Source: Porphyra umbilicalis
Taxonomy: Eukaryota; Rhodophyta; Bangiophyceae; Bangiales; Bangiaceae
Reading direction: 5' to 3'
Assembly: GCA_002049455.2 (NCBI GenBank)
Contig: KV918776.1
Span: 186,001-250,000, forward strand
Length of the DNA: 64,000 nt
The position numbers and the translations under genes were made by a program. The notes below the pieces were generated by a model that was given only the letters and a program-made list of their open reading frames with translations, made no database searches and had not been told where the DNA came from. Of the stretch, positions 1 to 10,456 are shown piece after piece. Every line of letters begins with the position of its first letter. The first letter of the stretch is position 1.

Positions 1-116
1 TTCTTGTTAGCCGGGGGCTTGCATAGGTCGCAGCTCGACTCAGCCGCACACTTGGTACCGCTTGCCACGTTCGCCTTGGGCTCCTTCTCCCATGATATTA
101 CCTTGGGAGCTAGCTT

Positions 117-509
117 TCAATTTGAGCGACGAGGCCCAAGTGCGGCGCTGTCACAGGTTGCACGCCCTGAACGGCCCGCCGGTGTCAAGCCATCGGGGCA
201 ATCCTCGACATCCTCTTCACTATCTTCAGCAAGGGAGGGTGGACCGACTTCGTCGTCGCTGTCAGACGTGTCGTCGGGGGCGTACTCGTCCTCTCGCCCG
301 CGTTATGCGTCGAGCACGTCCATTGCCCCTTCGTCGACAGTCGTGCCCAAGGTGACTTTTGGGTTCCTCATGGGCGACACAATGGCGACACAATACGACA
401 AAGTGTCGCCAGAGAGTTGCGCAGGGAGGATGAATGTGTCGCAGACAGTAGCACCACGGGAGCATTTCAGCGGTGGATACGCATCCGGCTGTGCCGGTTT
501 CTGGCACAA
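117..509 (-). pseudogene. Decayed ORF fragment with acidic tail
   Basis: Read from 509 down to 117, one frame is interrupted only by a TAA at 303-305 and closes at a TGA at 117-119. The upstream half has a Cys-containing stretch (CSRGATVCDTF) and ends VTLGTTVDEGAMDVLDA. The half after the stop is strongly acidic (DDTSDSDDEVGPP, then AEDSEEDVEDC). The mix of ordinary protein-like and acidic sequence in one frame argues that this was coding. I do not recognise the family. It lies beside transposon remains and could be the tail of another transposase gene. A longer ORF on the opposite strand (4-837) becomes Pro/Arg-rich low complexity and looks like a shadow. Confidence 0.3.
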
Positions 510-2097
510 ACTGCGCGAATTGTTTCCTACTGATTTTGGGCATATGTTTCAGTACTATTTGGCGGATGCTGATTTGTTAATCCAATTTAGTGCCAATCGA
601 CGACTGACACGTGACGAACCACATCAGTCGAATGACATTGTCGATCACGCAACGCCGCTGCCGCCGCGGTCGCAGTGGCGGCCGCCCCCCCCCCGGCGGT
701 CTTGGGCGGCCCGTGCCATCTGCACGCCGCCGCGGGCGGCGAGATGGGCGCCTTCTCTCGCACCGGCCGCCGCCGCCGGCCGTCACAGGTCGGCTCGACC
801 GCCGGCGGTGCCGTTGCCGCCCCCGCGGTGGACGTGAGCACGGGGACGCTGCGAAAGCTGCCTTCGGCGCCGCCGCCGGCGAAGCGGCACGCCGCAACAG
901 ACGGCCGCGGCGGCGGCGGCGGCGACGGCGACGGCGACGGGCGCGGCAGGGGTGGGGGGGGCGACATCGGCGCCGTGGTCAGCCTCGAAAGGCAGCGGCT
1001 TGCCAAGTTGGAGAGCAACGCGGAGAGCGCGTCGGGGGCGCCCGCCGGGGGGGGTACGTCGCAGGACAGGGGCCGCACGTTGGGAGCGCCGAGGCGGCCG
1101 GCGGAGGGCGACTGCCGGGCGCCGCCGCCGCTCCGGTCGGTGCCCGTCCGCCATCGCTTCGCCGCCCCCTGCCGTGACAGCGGCCGACAGCGGCCGCCAC
1201 TGCTTTGGCCCCGCCGCCCCCGCCCCCCCACCCTTCCCCCGGCACCCGCTGCCCCCACCGAAGCCACAGTCACCACCAACACAGCCGCCACCGCCACGGC
1301 CACTTCCTAGAGTTGGGGCCAGCGTGCGGGCGGCGGTGGCGGGAAATGAGCGCCAGCCGCCTTTTGTGCCTTTCGCGGCCGGCGGCGGTGGTGATTGAAG
1401 CCTCTGTTGCACCCCCCCCAAGAGAGCTCGGGGGATTCCTGTGGGATGAGGCCACCAACAACCATTAATACTGCTGGAAAAACACAGCTGCACAAGCAAA
1501 ACAATATGGACACGGCTCTCATTCAATAAAAATCGTTAAAGAACACATCGTCCCAGGGCAACAACATTGTCCGCGTCAGGGTCTCTAGTACTGTCACCGC
1601 AGGGCGGCACCCGCCAATCAGAGGACGAGTTCACAGGCAAAACTGCTGGCGATGCGCACAAAGCCATGCATCTAGATCGAAGACGGCCACGAAGACTTGG
1701 CAGATGTCTGCCTTAGGATCTCTTGCTGACAGTGATGTCGTCTGAGTAGCTTCTGAGCGTGGCCGTTCCTACAGCTGTCAATAAATTGTCTTTCAGTGCA
1801 CTCTTTGCCTGAAACTTGGCCGCATGCACATCATTCTCATTGTCTTGGTCGTGTTCCGGGCCAGCCCCCAGAAGGTTATTGTGTCGCCAGATCGCCGACC
1901 TGCCGCTCCGAGCTGTAGGCCGCGAATCAGCTGAGTCGCCACAAAGTGTCGCCCTCGAATCGCCGCGAAGCAACCAAGCAAGCGCTAGGGAAGGACCGCC
2001 GAGGTTCCGTGGCGTCATCCTTGCCGCTGTCATAGTGTGCCGTCAGCCGAGGACCCCCGCTTGACCCGACTGCCGACGCCTCAACCTTAGCCGGGTT
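510..2097. other. Intergenic, GC-rich low complexity
   Basis: Positions about 660-1400 are GCC/GGC-rich and open in several frames at once, giving only Arg/Pro/Ala-rich translations, so no gene is called. Two abutting copies of GGCGACACAAT lie at 373-394, just upstream. Related GTGTCGCC words recur near 1870-1960. From 1500 to 2097 the composition is ordinary and no supported gene is visible. Confidence 0.6.
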
Positions 2098-3066
2098 CTA
2101 CTCCATCAGCACGCGTCGACGCGTAAAGACTTTGTTGGTCTCATCCTCGAGGATGCGGTAGGCCTTGCCACCGACCGTGTATCCAACACAGCGGCCGACG
2201 TCTGTCCTTGGCTTCAGCTTGCGTCGCTGCTCCTTGGATCTGAGCGCCCACGCCCGACTCCCCCAAATCCGGAATTCCGCGACGTTGAGACCCGTCAGGG
2301 CCTCCAGCGGTGTCACTTCCAGCCCCGCCTTGGGGGACCGGTTGAGCACGTGGACGACAGAGGACAACGCCTCAGCCCACAGGTCTTCCTCCGCTCCGGC
2401 ATCGAGCACATCAGCACGCTCGCGTTCCATCAATGTGCGTCTAAACCGCTCCGCTTTGCCGTTCTTCTCTGACTTGTACGGCGCCGTCATCTCCAACGGG
2501 ATGCCCGTGTCCTCGTACCATGCCTTCAAGTCGTTGGTGATGTACTCCTTGGCACCGTCATGACGAACGCGGATGACCTTGACCCCCATCAGCGTCTGAA
2601 GCTGCTTGATACGCGTCTTGAGCACCTCTGGTGCCATTCCTTTTGAATTGATAGGTTTTGCCGTGATGCACCCCGTCGAGTCCTCCAGGGCCGTCATAAA
2701 GTAGATGGACCCACCCAGCGACTCAGTGAGTGGGCCACCAATGTCGGTCTGCACCAGTTCGCACTTGGTTGTCGCTGTCGACGAGCGGGGGCTAGGCGCT
2801 TGCACCATCTTGCCGTCCACACACGGCACACACACAGTGCCAATAATGCGCTTAGCGTCTGCCACTGACTACGGCATGCCGTCGACCATTGTGGCGGCCC
2901 GCTTGAGGTTTTCCAACCCCAAGTGGTTGAAGCGAATGTGCCATAGCTTCGCCTCCCCAGCTATACGCGTGGATGTCGCGTTAGTGAACGCCTTGACCGG
3001 CGTCACCTTGGTCATATACTGCTCCAGGTCGTTCACCTTTCCGACCACCGACGCCTTGTCGAGCAC
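2098..3066 (-). pseudogene. copia pre-integrase and integrase core
   Basis: The HHCC-like pre-integrase region (AKLWHIRFNHLGLENLKRAA) is followed by an in-frame TAG at 2866-2868. A 255-codon integrase frame then runs to 2098. The DDE triad is present: Asp in QTDIGGP, Asp in RVRHDGAKEY, and Glu in NGKAERFRRTL. There are 35 residues between the last two, the classical D,D-35-E spacing. The C-terminal end contains the usual FRIWGSRAW stretch. Integrase inserts retrotransposon cDNA. Here the core is intact but cannot be translated as part of a full polyprotein. Confidence 0.85.
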
Positions 3067-3601
3067 TGCGCTCGAGCGAACAGCATTCCCGACAGCAGAT
3101 TGCTAGTCAGATCCGGAGGTCCGGAACGAGCATAGCCTCCCCCAGCACCATGAACGTCTTGGTGCTCCCTTTGCCATCGTCCATGGAGACGTGACCGTGC
3201 CCCATGTTGGGCACCTTATCGCCGTTGGCCCAGATGACCTCGGCCCCGCTTCCTGCCGTCTGTACGGTGAAGCCCTTATCAGCAGCGGTCATGTGGTTGG
3301 TTGCGCCAGAGTCGAGCACCCAGGTTGATAACCTGCGTGTGCTCTCGTGAGCCTTGCTGCTCTTGGCATTGCCGGTGGAAGAAGTGTAGGCCAGAGCGGC
3401 ACCCGCGTGGGGCCCGCCGCCGTGGCCGACTCCACGACCAACACCGCCGGGCTTGCTCTTGCCGTTAGCCTCGTCCGCCTTCTTCTTGTACCAGTCGCGC
3501 TGCGTGTGCCCTTTCCTGTTGCAGTAGAAACACACGACCGACTTCTTGTGAAACGACTTAGTGCGCCACTGCCGAAAGGGCTTGTGATTTGACAATGCCA
3601 C
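3067..3601 (-). pseudogene. copia gag zinc knuckle and aspartic protease segment
   Basis: This frame contains CFYCNRKGHTQRDWYKKK, a CCHC nucleocapsid knuckle whose last cysteine is replaced by tryptophan. It is followed about 60 residues later by WVLDSGATNHM, the active-site motif of copia aspartic protease (catalytic Asp in DSGA). The frame stops at 3107 after MLVPDLRI. The homologous continuation (SNLLSxG-like) lies in another frame at 3066-3106, so there is a frameshift. The lost knuckle cysteine would impair RNA packaging even without the frame breaks. Confidence 0.75.
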
Positions 3602-3617
3602 AGGGGTTGGACGCGCT

Positions 3618-4207
3618 TTAGATATTGCTCCGCTGCTCCACTTGCAGCAGCTTAGCCGTCGCGTCCGACATGACGAGCTTAGTGTCCTTGTTTTCCAACA
3701 CCGTCCTGAGCATCCCGTACTCCGCCGGGAGCCCCGACAAGACCCGCAGTGCGTGCGTGTTGTCGTGCACCGGGTTGCCGAGCATGGCGAGCTCGTCCCG
3801 GATCATCTTGGCGCGCGACGCGAACTTGATGATGTTCTCGTCGTCGCCCTACTCCAGGCTGCTCAGCTCGTCCATGAGCAGCAGCAGTTGCGCGTTGGCA
3901 CGTGCCGCGAACATGACCTTGAGCGCGTCCCACTCCTCCTTGGCCGTGTCAACCGACGTGACCGTGTTGAGATGCACGGGCGTGACCGACATCTGGATGG
4001 TCGCCAGCGCTGCCTCGTTCATGGCAACCCACGCTTCGACCACCGGGTCGGACTTCTTGTCGTCCGAATCAGAGGCAGGGCGGTTCGTCACGACGGCCGT
4101 CCACAGCTTCTCTTTCTTGAGCTGCGCATGGTGATACGCCGCCCACACCTTTAATCTTCGTCCAGCTGCGCAAACCGCGGGCCGCTGAAGCGGCCGTAGT
4201 CCGACAT
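3618..4207 (-). pseudogene. copia gag, N-terminal part (broken)
   Basis: Translation starts plausibly at the ATG at 4205-4207 (MSDYGRFSGPRF) and hits TAA at 4151-4153. One missing T there would carry the frame into KVWAAYHHAQLKKEKLW, the usual gag continuation. A second break is an in-frame TAG at 3849-3851 between DELSSLE and GDDENIIKFA. The segment ends at a stop at 3618, followed by a frame change. The content (VNTVTSVDTAKEEWDALK-type stretch, then VLSGLPAEYGMLRTVLENKD) matches the UBN2-type copia gag seen across plants and algae. The protein would form the virus-like particle of the retrotransposon. Confidence 0.75.
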
Positions 4208-4418
4208 CTTGACGACTGCAGTGCGACCAAGCTCCGCACTGACGACGTTGATGGCGATATCCGCCCGCGCGACGCCGGAACACACCGCCATTCGAGCAAC
4301 GTCGTCCAACCAGCGACCGCAGGGAAGACGACGATGCCCACCAGCGACAGCTGGGTCTTCAAAATATCACAACCCTGACGGAAAGCCCGGTTCGGGTCGC
4401 GTCCCCTGTTCCAGCGAC

Positions 4419-4492
4419 CCCTCTCACAGAGGCTGTAGAGGCAAAATTGGCGACGCGTCGCCAATTCGGCCACTATGGCCTCTGTGAGAGGG
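4419..4492. repeat. 74-bp palindrome (stem-loop)
   Basis: Perfect 15-bp inverted arms (4419-4433 and 4478-4492; left arm CCCTCTCACAGAGGC) flank a perfect 22-bp palindrome at 4445-4466 (core TTGGCGACGCGTCGCCAA). The connecting 11-mers also pair at 6 of 11 positions, so the whole 74 bp is one near-symmetric foldback. It lies upstream of the copia gag start. It could be a transposon terminus, a recombination site or a hairpin-forming regulatory site. Confidence 0.85.
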
Positions 4493-6225
4493 ATAACGCT
4501 CTCTCGACCACTGAGAGTTTACCACGTTGAAGGAACTATTTTCGAACGTCTCGTGTAAACCTCAGACCCGGAAGAGCAGGACAAACCAGGCGTGCACATA
4601 ATTGTGTGGTGCTGGTGGTGCAATCTGTAGGGTGTAGCAGAGCGAATCAGGCGTTGCTTCCAGAACCTGCGACCAAGTACCGGTGGCATTACTTTTCCAA
4701 ACTAGAAATTTATTCAGATGGCCCGATGGCACAGGAACTTACCAATATCGATGCTCTTTGCCATCGCCAAAAACATGGGCATATGGCGATAGCACAATGG
4801 CACACGGATCGACGTGCTCTGAAGGGTGAGTTTGACTGTCTTCTGTAAGTAAACGAGCGATGTGGCCTCTGAAGGTTCAAACCTTTCGACCCAGAAGACT
4901 CCGCTTTATGGCGCGTGTCACAAACATGAGACATGCGCGATTTCTGAAGGACTGACACACCACTGCACGGGGGCAGGCGGCGTGGGGTACGAGAAACTTC
5001 TCGACTGGCCTTCATGGAAAGAGACTCTCCCGACGCGCGTTTGGCTGACAACTCCTTAATAGCCGCCTGTCGGCCCTGTTCTCTGGATCTCTCAGATAGC
5101 TCCGATCTTGCAGCCAGTCTTTTTCAGGTTCTTGGGGTTAAAGGTTTGCAACGCCAAAGCTCCTGTGCTGACTGGAGCTTCGATGAGGGGTGTGCTAAAT
5201 CGTGGTTTTCCCACAGGGTGCTACATGGCGGTCTTTTTCACGTTTGTATTGGTAAAGAGGTGCCCTTTTCTTCGTGCACAAATTGTCAGCACATGCATGC
5301 TCTAGTATCTGTGCATTTGATTGGGCCGCGTGATCGTTACCTGTCGAAGTTGCAATGAATGACACTTTCCCCCATGACACGTCAGGATGAGCCGCCTCTG
5401 CTAACACTGTCAGGGGCTGTTCTGAAAGCACAGTGGGACCGAGTGGGTCACATTACATTAACGGACCGTTGCAGAAGGCCAGTGGGCCGAGAAAAAAAAA
5501 AACGCCATGTCTCATTCTTGGGACACGCACCAGACTAAAGGTATATCTCGTGTACTAAGACCTATCCCAAAAATGATGTGGGGGCGTCGAAAATGGATCT
5601 TCAGGGGACGAAGTCTTTCAGATGATAGATATGGGAGTTCCGGCGGTACTCCGAAACAAAGGGGCTGCCAGCGCGAGAAGCGCCTGAATGAGCCATGGTC
5701 ACGCAACACTGGTGAAGCGCTGCGTCCGGTGTCTAGCTCAGCAATAGCCGATGCAACTATGATCCAGCTGAATATTGGTGACCTCCAAACAATGGCGGTT
5801 GCATAAGGGTTGCAATCATCCAACAGCGTACGTGGACCAATGGAAAGGCTGGAAATCATGTGAGTTCCTTACACAGTCTCCTCATGCAGCTCTGCGCGCT
5901 GGAAACGCATATCAGGATCTCAAAAAATCTGAAGAATTTTGTTGCTCTCATGACAAATCACAGGTCTGGACCAGAACCCTCTCCATGCCCTCTTCAGGCT
6001 CGAGCAAGCGGCCCAAAAATCTCAGGAAATCTCATTGTGGGTTGCAATGGATTTGCTTGACCCCTGCAAGACACGTTGATTGGCTTGAAAGATTACTGGC
6101 GGCAACTCTCAGCCAATAGTACGATCGTGGCTTGTCGACCAGCCTATCCTACTTCATTTCTATGCTATGTCGTCGGCTCTGCCTCCCTTCTCTCTGCAAC
6201 TGCCATTTTTTGGAGGATAGCAATA
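4493..6225. other. Intergenic, nothing recognised
   Basis: This moderately AT-richer DNA has only short, unsupported ORFs on both strands. I see no repeats, RNA genes or coding similarity. Confidence 0.5.
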
Positions 6226-6356
6226 TAGTGCGTTCTCGTTATAAGAGAATCGTTTACAAAAGAATATGGGTCGCGAGTCTTCCATTCCAGTCCGTGTGGG
6301 CCACTTTTTCTTCATATTGAGCCGAATCAGCTGTCTCTTATAACGAGAACGCACTG
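6226..6356. mobile_element. 131-bp TA-flanked MITE
   Basis: The 23-bp terminal inverted repeats differ at one position. The left one starts TAGTGCGTTCTCGTTATAAG at 6226; the right one, read inward from 6356, starts CAGTGCGTTCTCGTTATAAG. A TA dinucleotide flanks each side (6224-6225 and 6357-6358), the target duplication of Tc1/mariner/pogo elements. The interior of about 85 bp has no coding capacity. CAGT-type ends with a CTCGTTATAA stretch are typical of pogo/Tigger-related MITEs. Confidence 0.85.
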
Positions 6357-6980
6357 TAATACAGTCCACTCAAACCGATAGGGCGAATCAAGCCGCTTGC
6401 TTGCATGAGACGCAAAAAAGAACATGTAATCAAACAGTAGCCCCCTGCTTCGTAATCTGTGTGACCTGCAAGTGACATCAAACGATACGGCACAGTCCAA
6501 CGTCCGGCGCTTCACTTCCGGTCCCGACCGCCAGCGCTTCTGCAACGCTCAATTTCACAGGGTTGTGAGTTCATGTTCAATCTACACATGGTTCGATGAA
6601 TCAGGTTGATTTCAAGAAACGAACCAAACTAAACGGCAACGGCTTGGTTGTATTCATGACTAATTCCCTGGGCAGATAAGAGCTTTCTTTGACCACTTCA
6701 AATTGATCAGCCAGGTGGCTCGGCGCTGTGCGGCCGCTCTGACTGCCTCGTTGCCATACCCCCTGCAGGTCAGTCGCGCTGAGAGTTCTGCTCCCAGACC
6801 CTCCTTCATGTCAACTGTTACCAATCGGCTGTTTAGCACACTAGGGGCTGAGCACGTTGATCAATTCATCTGCTGTCAACGTGTGCGTGAATCATAGCCT
6901 TTTTGGCTGGAGGATGGATGGGTCGTGGTCGTACCCAGCATTGCGTGGAGTACAGCAAGCTGCTTCTCGGGCAACGTGGC
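6357..6980. other. Intergenic, nothing recognised
   Basis: This stretch lies between the MITE and the left arm of the long inverted repeat. Only short ORFs are present and I see no repeat structure. Confidence 0.5.
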
Positions 6981-7371
6981 ATCCTTGTGAGCGATCGCAA
7001 CTGTTTTTTTCCGTGAGCGCAGTTGCACGAAATTAAACATTTCCGCGGTCGGCATCAGATTGCTTGCTTGCGATACTTCAAATGTGGCTGGAATGCTCAT
7101 TTCAGAATGTCACAGTGGTATGTGCCTCTCGTGTCTGGCAGCGAATGGTCAGGAGGGGTGATGTCAGATGGAAGGCCGTTGCTGCATGGAGCTATTCCGA
7201 TTTGAGACGCCGATGTCACGCTGTCGCGTCATCGCCCCAGTTCGTGGTGTCTGCGCGGCAGGAACCGCGCATCGTGCGCTGCCTTTTGCCTTCAGAGCGT
7301 CCAGTGGGCCCACGTTATTGTACGGTGACTGTCCGTCGGACTGCGTCGGCAATCGCCGCCCCCCCCCTTGG
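6981..7371 (+). repeat. Left arm of a 391-bp inverted repeat
   Basis: This segment is nearly identical, in opposite orientation, to 15712-16103. For example, a 60-codon stretch at 7023-7205 is translated identically from 15879-16061 on the other strand. Outside the arm (before ATCCTTGTGAG) and inside it (beyond the C-run and CCTTGG) the similarity ends. Near its inner edge, at 7321, the arm contains TA followed by CGGTGACTGTCCGTC, which looks like a Tc1/mariner-type terminus. Confidence 0.9.
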
Positions 7372-9518
7372 TCTCGGGGCTGCGCGACGTCTCGGTTGCC
7401 GTCAGGCAGCTGCTGCGGCGCGCGGTCGTGCAGGTCAGCCGGTTCGGCGAACTCATGGAGGTCCACCTGCTCGCCGAGCACGCCGACGCGCTTGAAGCGG
7501 TGGTGGCGCTGTACCCCGACGCGCGCGTCCTCACTTTCGTGTCGAGGGTCGACGCACTTTCTGTTTCCCTGCAGGGTGCTCACCTCCTGCGCTGGCTGTC
7601 GGGAGCGCGGGAGCCTGACAAGGCGCGCGACTGCCACGTCTCGCGAAGCCGGGAGCAGCTAGCCTTCGTCGAAGGGCGGGTCGGTATCCCGGCGGCCCAC
7701 AAGGCGGCCCTGGGCGCCGCCCTGATGCGCGAGCTGGCACCGCCTACACTGGAGCTAGGGGCGGATGAGAACGATGCCTCGTGTGCCTCACGGCGCGGGG
7801 CGGACGCGGGATACCCCGTGACGGCCGCTGGAATGCCTGAATGTTCGGCACCGGCGCACAGTCCGACCGCGGAGATGTCCTTGTCTACCGCCGGTTCGGC
7901 TGCTCAGAATACCCCTGGCCGCGACAGAGGTGCGTTCGATATGGGTGCGGGTGTGAGAGAGGCCCCGCCAATGACGACGACGGCCGACCCCACCCCCAAT
8001 TCAGGTCGTGCCGCACCCCCCGGCTCAGAAACGTCCGGTCGGCACGATGTCCGCGGTAGCGGGAGCGTCCGCGCCGCCCCTCGCCACTGCGACCGCGGGG
8101 ATGGCGGCTATTGAGGACGAGCCGCCCGCAGCGGAGCGCGTGTCCTCCGCACCTGGTGACGTGCTGCCCGAGATGCTCGCCGTTGCAGCCGCCATGGTGG
8201 CAGACTTGATATCGCGGCCACTGACTGCCCCTTTGCGCAACCTCACGCCCCCCTGGCCACCAAACCCCTACGAAGTGCATCTGGTTGCGGCCTGCGCGCC
8301 CGGAGCTGCCCGCGGAGGCGCTCTTGCCCCCTAGCCCCACGCCGTCCGGCGACAAGAGGTGCTTCGCATCACGCTGGGACTGGCCCGGGCCTTGTCGCGC
8401 GGCTTCTGGCTCGCGGCCACCGAAGGCAAGGCCACCATGCAGTCGGTGGTTGCTCCGTTCCTCGCCTCCTTGGCGCCCGACGGGAAGGTCGACAACGCGG
8501 AGATGGCGGCGTCGCCATCGCCAAACGCAGGCGTCCGTGCGACGCCGCCCACCCCCGTCGGAACTCCGCCGGAACAGCCGGCTCCGCGGAACACTCCGAC
8601 GGCGACGCCTGGGTGTTCGACGGCACGCTGGCGTCAGACACCCTTCCGACGCACCTCGGCCAGCGCCGTAAGCTCGCCAAGTTGCCCGCAGTGTGGGTCG
8701 CGGAGCTGGAGCTGGCGGGCTGCAGGAACTTCCAAACTCCGTACAGGACGGTGCGCGACGGTGCCGGTCTGAACTCTTTAACGCGGCAAGAGGCACGTTG
8801 CAAGGAAAAGAAGGCCGCGGTGGACAAAGCAGTCGTCGCGGCAGAGGGAGAGGCTGCGGCCAGGACTGCCTCGGGCAATGCCGGAACCGTGCCGCCCAGA
8901 ACGGAAGCGCCCGCCACGGGGGGAGGGGGGGTGGAGGCCCGAGTAGGCGTCGCCGCCCCTCAGGAGGTTTTCAACGGACGGCAGCGCGTTCCTGCTGCGG
9001 CGTTACGGTCTTGTCCATTTGAAGCGCCCACCCACTCCCAGTGGCCATTTCTCATGGCGTTGAGCGCCTACGCAGTGGACCACATCGACGCCTCGCTGCT
9101 GCCGGCGTGGCGCCAGCCGCTGAGCGAGGCGCCGGCGTGCGTGAAGCTCATGCTGCGCGACGCCCCGGGGCGCATGTGGTTGCTGACTCTACCGTCCGTC
9201 GTCTTACACGTCCCTTTCCTCACGCTCAGCAGAGGGATGCGCCCGTCTCCTATGTTTCGGACGGCACTTATCGCCATGTTGCTCGATAGAAACTTTGCAG
9301 CGGCCCTTCGTTCCAGCAGCGTGTGTGTGTGGCGGGTCTCCCCTTCACCAAGACGGCGGCCGTACCGACAGGCGCGGCGTCGCCGCTCAATGCCCGCCCC
9401 TGCGCCACTGGTCGCCCTTTCTCTTCGCCCCTGCTTTCCCGCTCCGTACCCCCTTCCTGTCTTGCCGCCGGAGTGGTACCTGGAGAAATATGCAGCAAAC
9501 GAGCTCTGCGACTCCTGA
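7368..9518 (+). pseudogene. Decayed multi-frame coding region, unknown function
   Basis: Three plus-strand segments read like protein but lie in different frames. 7368-8114 starts with an amphipathic stretch (VAVRQLLRRAVVQVSRFGELMEVHLL). 8008-8580 includes PGDVLPEMLAVAAAMVADLI and LRITLGLARALSRGFWLA. 8613-9518 contains a charged coiled-coil-like run (ARCKEKKAAVDKAVVAAEGE), then APTHSQWPFLMALSAYAVDH. The natural upstream continuation of the last (AEHSDGDAW) is also frame-shifted from its neighbour. I recognise no domain. It begins at the inner edge of the left inverted-repeat arm and may be cargo of that structure. It could be a dead gag-like or transposon accessory gene. Confidence 0.25.
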
Positions 9519-10456
9519 ATTCATAATGTCTGACGCTGCAAGTGCAGTGGGTCGATCTTCGAAATGGAGGGCGCCGCCCTGGCGGCCGACAGCTGAGACA
9601 CGACGTTCAGCATGGTCGGGTCTACGTAGTGTGGCACCCGCATGGCCCCGAGAGACCCAACCGCCGAGCAGCTCCGCAGGCAGGGCAGGGCTGCAGAGGG
9701 CGTGGGGGAAGCGCCTGGAGGCGTCACCATCAAGATGACATATAGGCACGGAGGCGCTGCTTCAGCGACAGGCTTGGGCAGTGGGTCCCCCCCCCCCGCG
9801 AGGCCGCTCGGCTACGGCCGACACCGTCCGCAACGGCCGGCGCCAAGCCTGCAAATATCGATTTGACGCGCCCCCACGATACCCATAACTCTATGCCTTT
9901 CCTGGAATCGGTTGGTGAACTGAACGCCGCTTCGGTGTCAAGCGCGGCCCGCCAGACGTCCTCATGAGAGCCTGCGTCCGACGTCACTACGGAAACGCAC
10001 ATATCCGCTGGTCCCTTTCTACGCTTGCGCACTTTCTGGCCGTTGAGGCATTCAAAGTTTCCGTATACGGAGTTGAGTGTCTGTGAAGATTAGCCTCATG
10101 TGAGGGCTTTAGGGACACAGGTGAACGGAGCTTGGATTTGGGCTCGCGCGGTCCCACCCCGGACGTAACGTGAAGACTTGCCACGACCGCTCAGACGGAG
10201 GTCGACAGTACGGGCTGTGAGTGCTTCTTCGCATAAAGCAGGAAAAGGCCATTGTTTTGGGGTTCAATCCCGCTGGCCGTCCACTTTGGCTGTTGGAACG
10301 CGTACCAATATGTTTCAATCGCCCGTTTTGCTTCTCGGTGAGCACTACTGGGGGCCACAAAGCGCTATTTACCATTCTCAAGAGATGACCTTGGCACCTT
10401 GGCAGCGGTGCCGAGACGGCGCTCGTGGAGGACACCCCGGCTACGGGTGCTTCACG
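9519..10456. other. Intergenic, nothing firm
   Basis: A C-run lies at 9789-9797. The transposase frame stays open upstream to 10178, so the true 5' end of that gene could be earlier than 10457. No terminal inverted repeat for the transposase was found here. Confidence 0.4.

Larger units (their letters stand above)
2098..4207 (-). mobile_element. Truncated, decayed Ty1/copia retrotransposon
   Basis: Minus-strand remains of a copia polyprotein occur in canonical order: gag, zinc knuckle, aspartic protease, GAG-pre-integrase and integrase. It ends with a stop at 2098 before any reverse transcriptase or RNase H; nothing resembling a YxDD motif or RNase H follows below 2098. At least three in-frame stops or frameshifts break the reading frame. 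No matching pair of long terminal repeats was recognised by eye, and no primer binding site was found. The upstream (high-coordinate) edge lies about 210 bp from the palindrome at 4419-4492. The element is non-autonomous and probably dead. Confidence 0.85.

Noticed and set aside
675-1398. Overlapping Ala/Arg/Pro-rich ORFs on both strands
   Set aside because: GC-rich low-complexity DNA is open in nearly all frames here; no domain, intron signal or conserved motif.
7023-7205. Identical 60-residue ORFs at 7023-7205 and 15879-16061
   Set aside because: The identity reflects the inverted DNA repeat; no start context or domain supports a protein.
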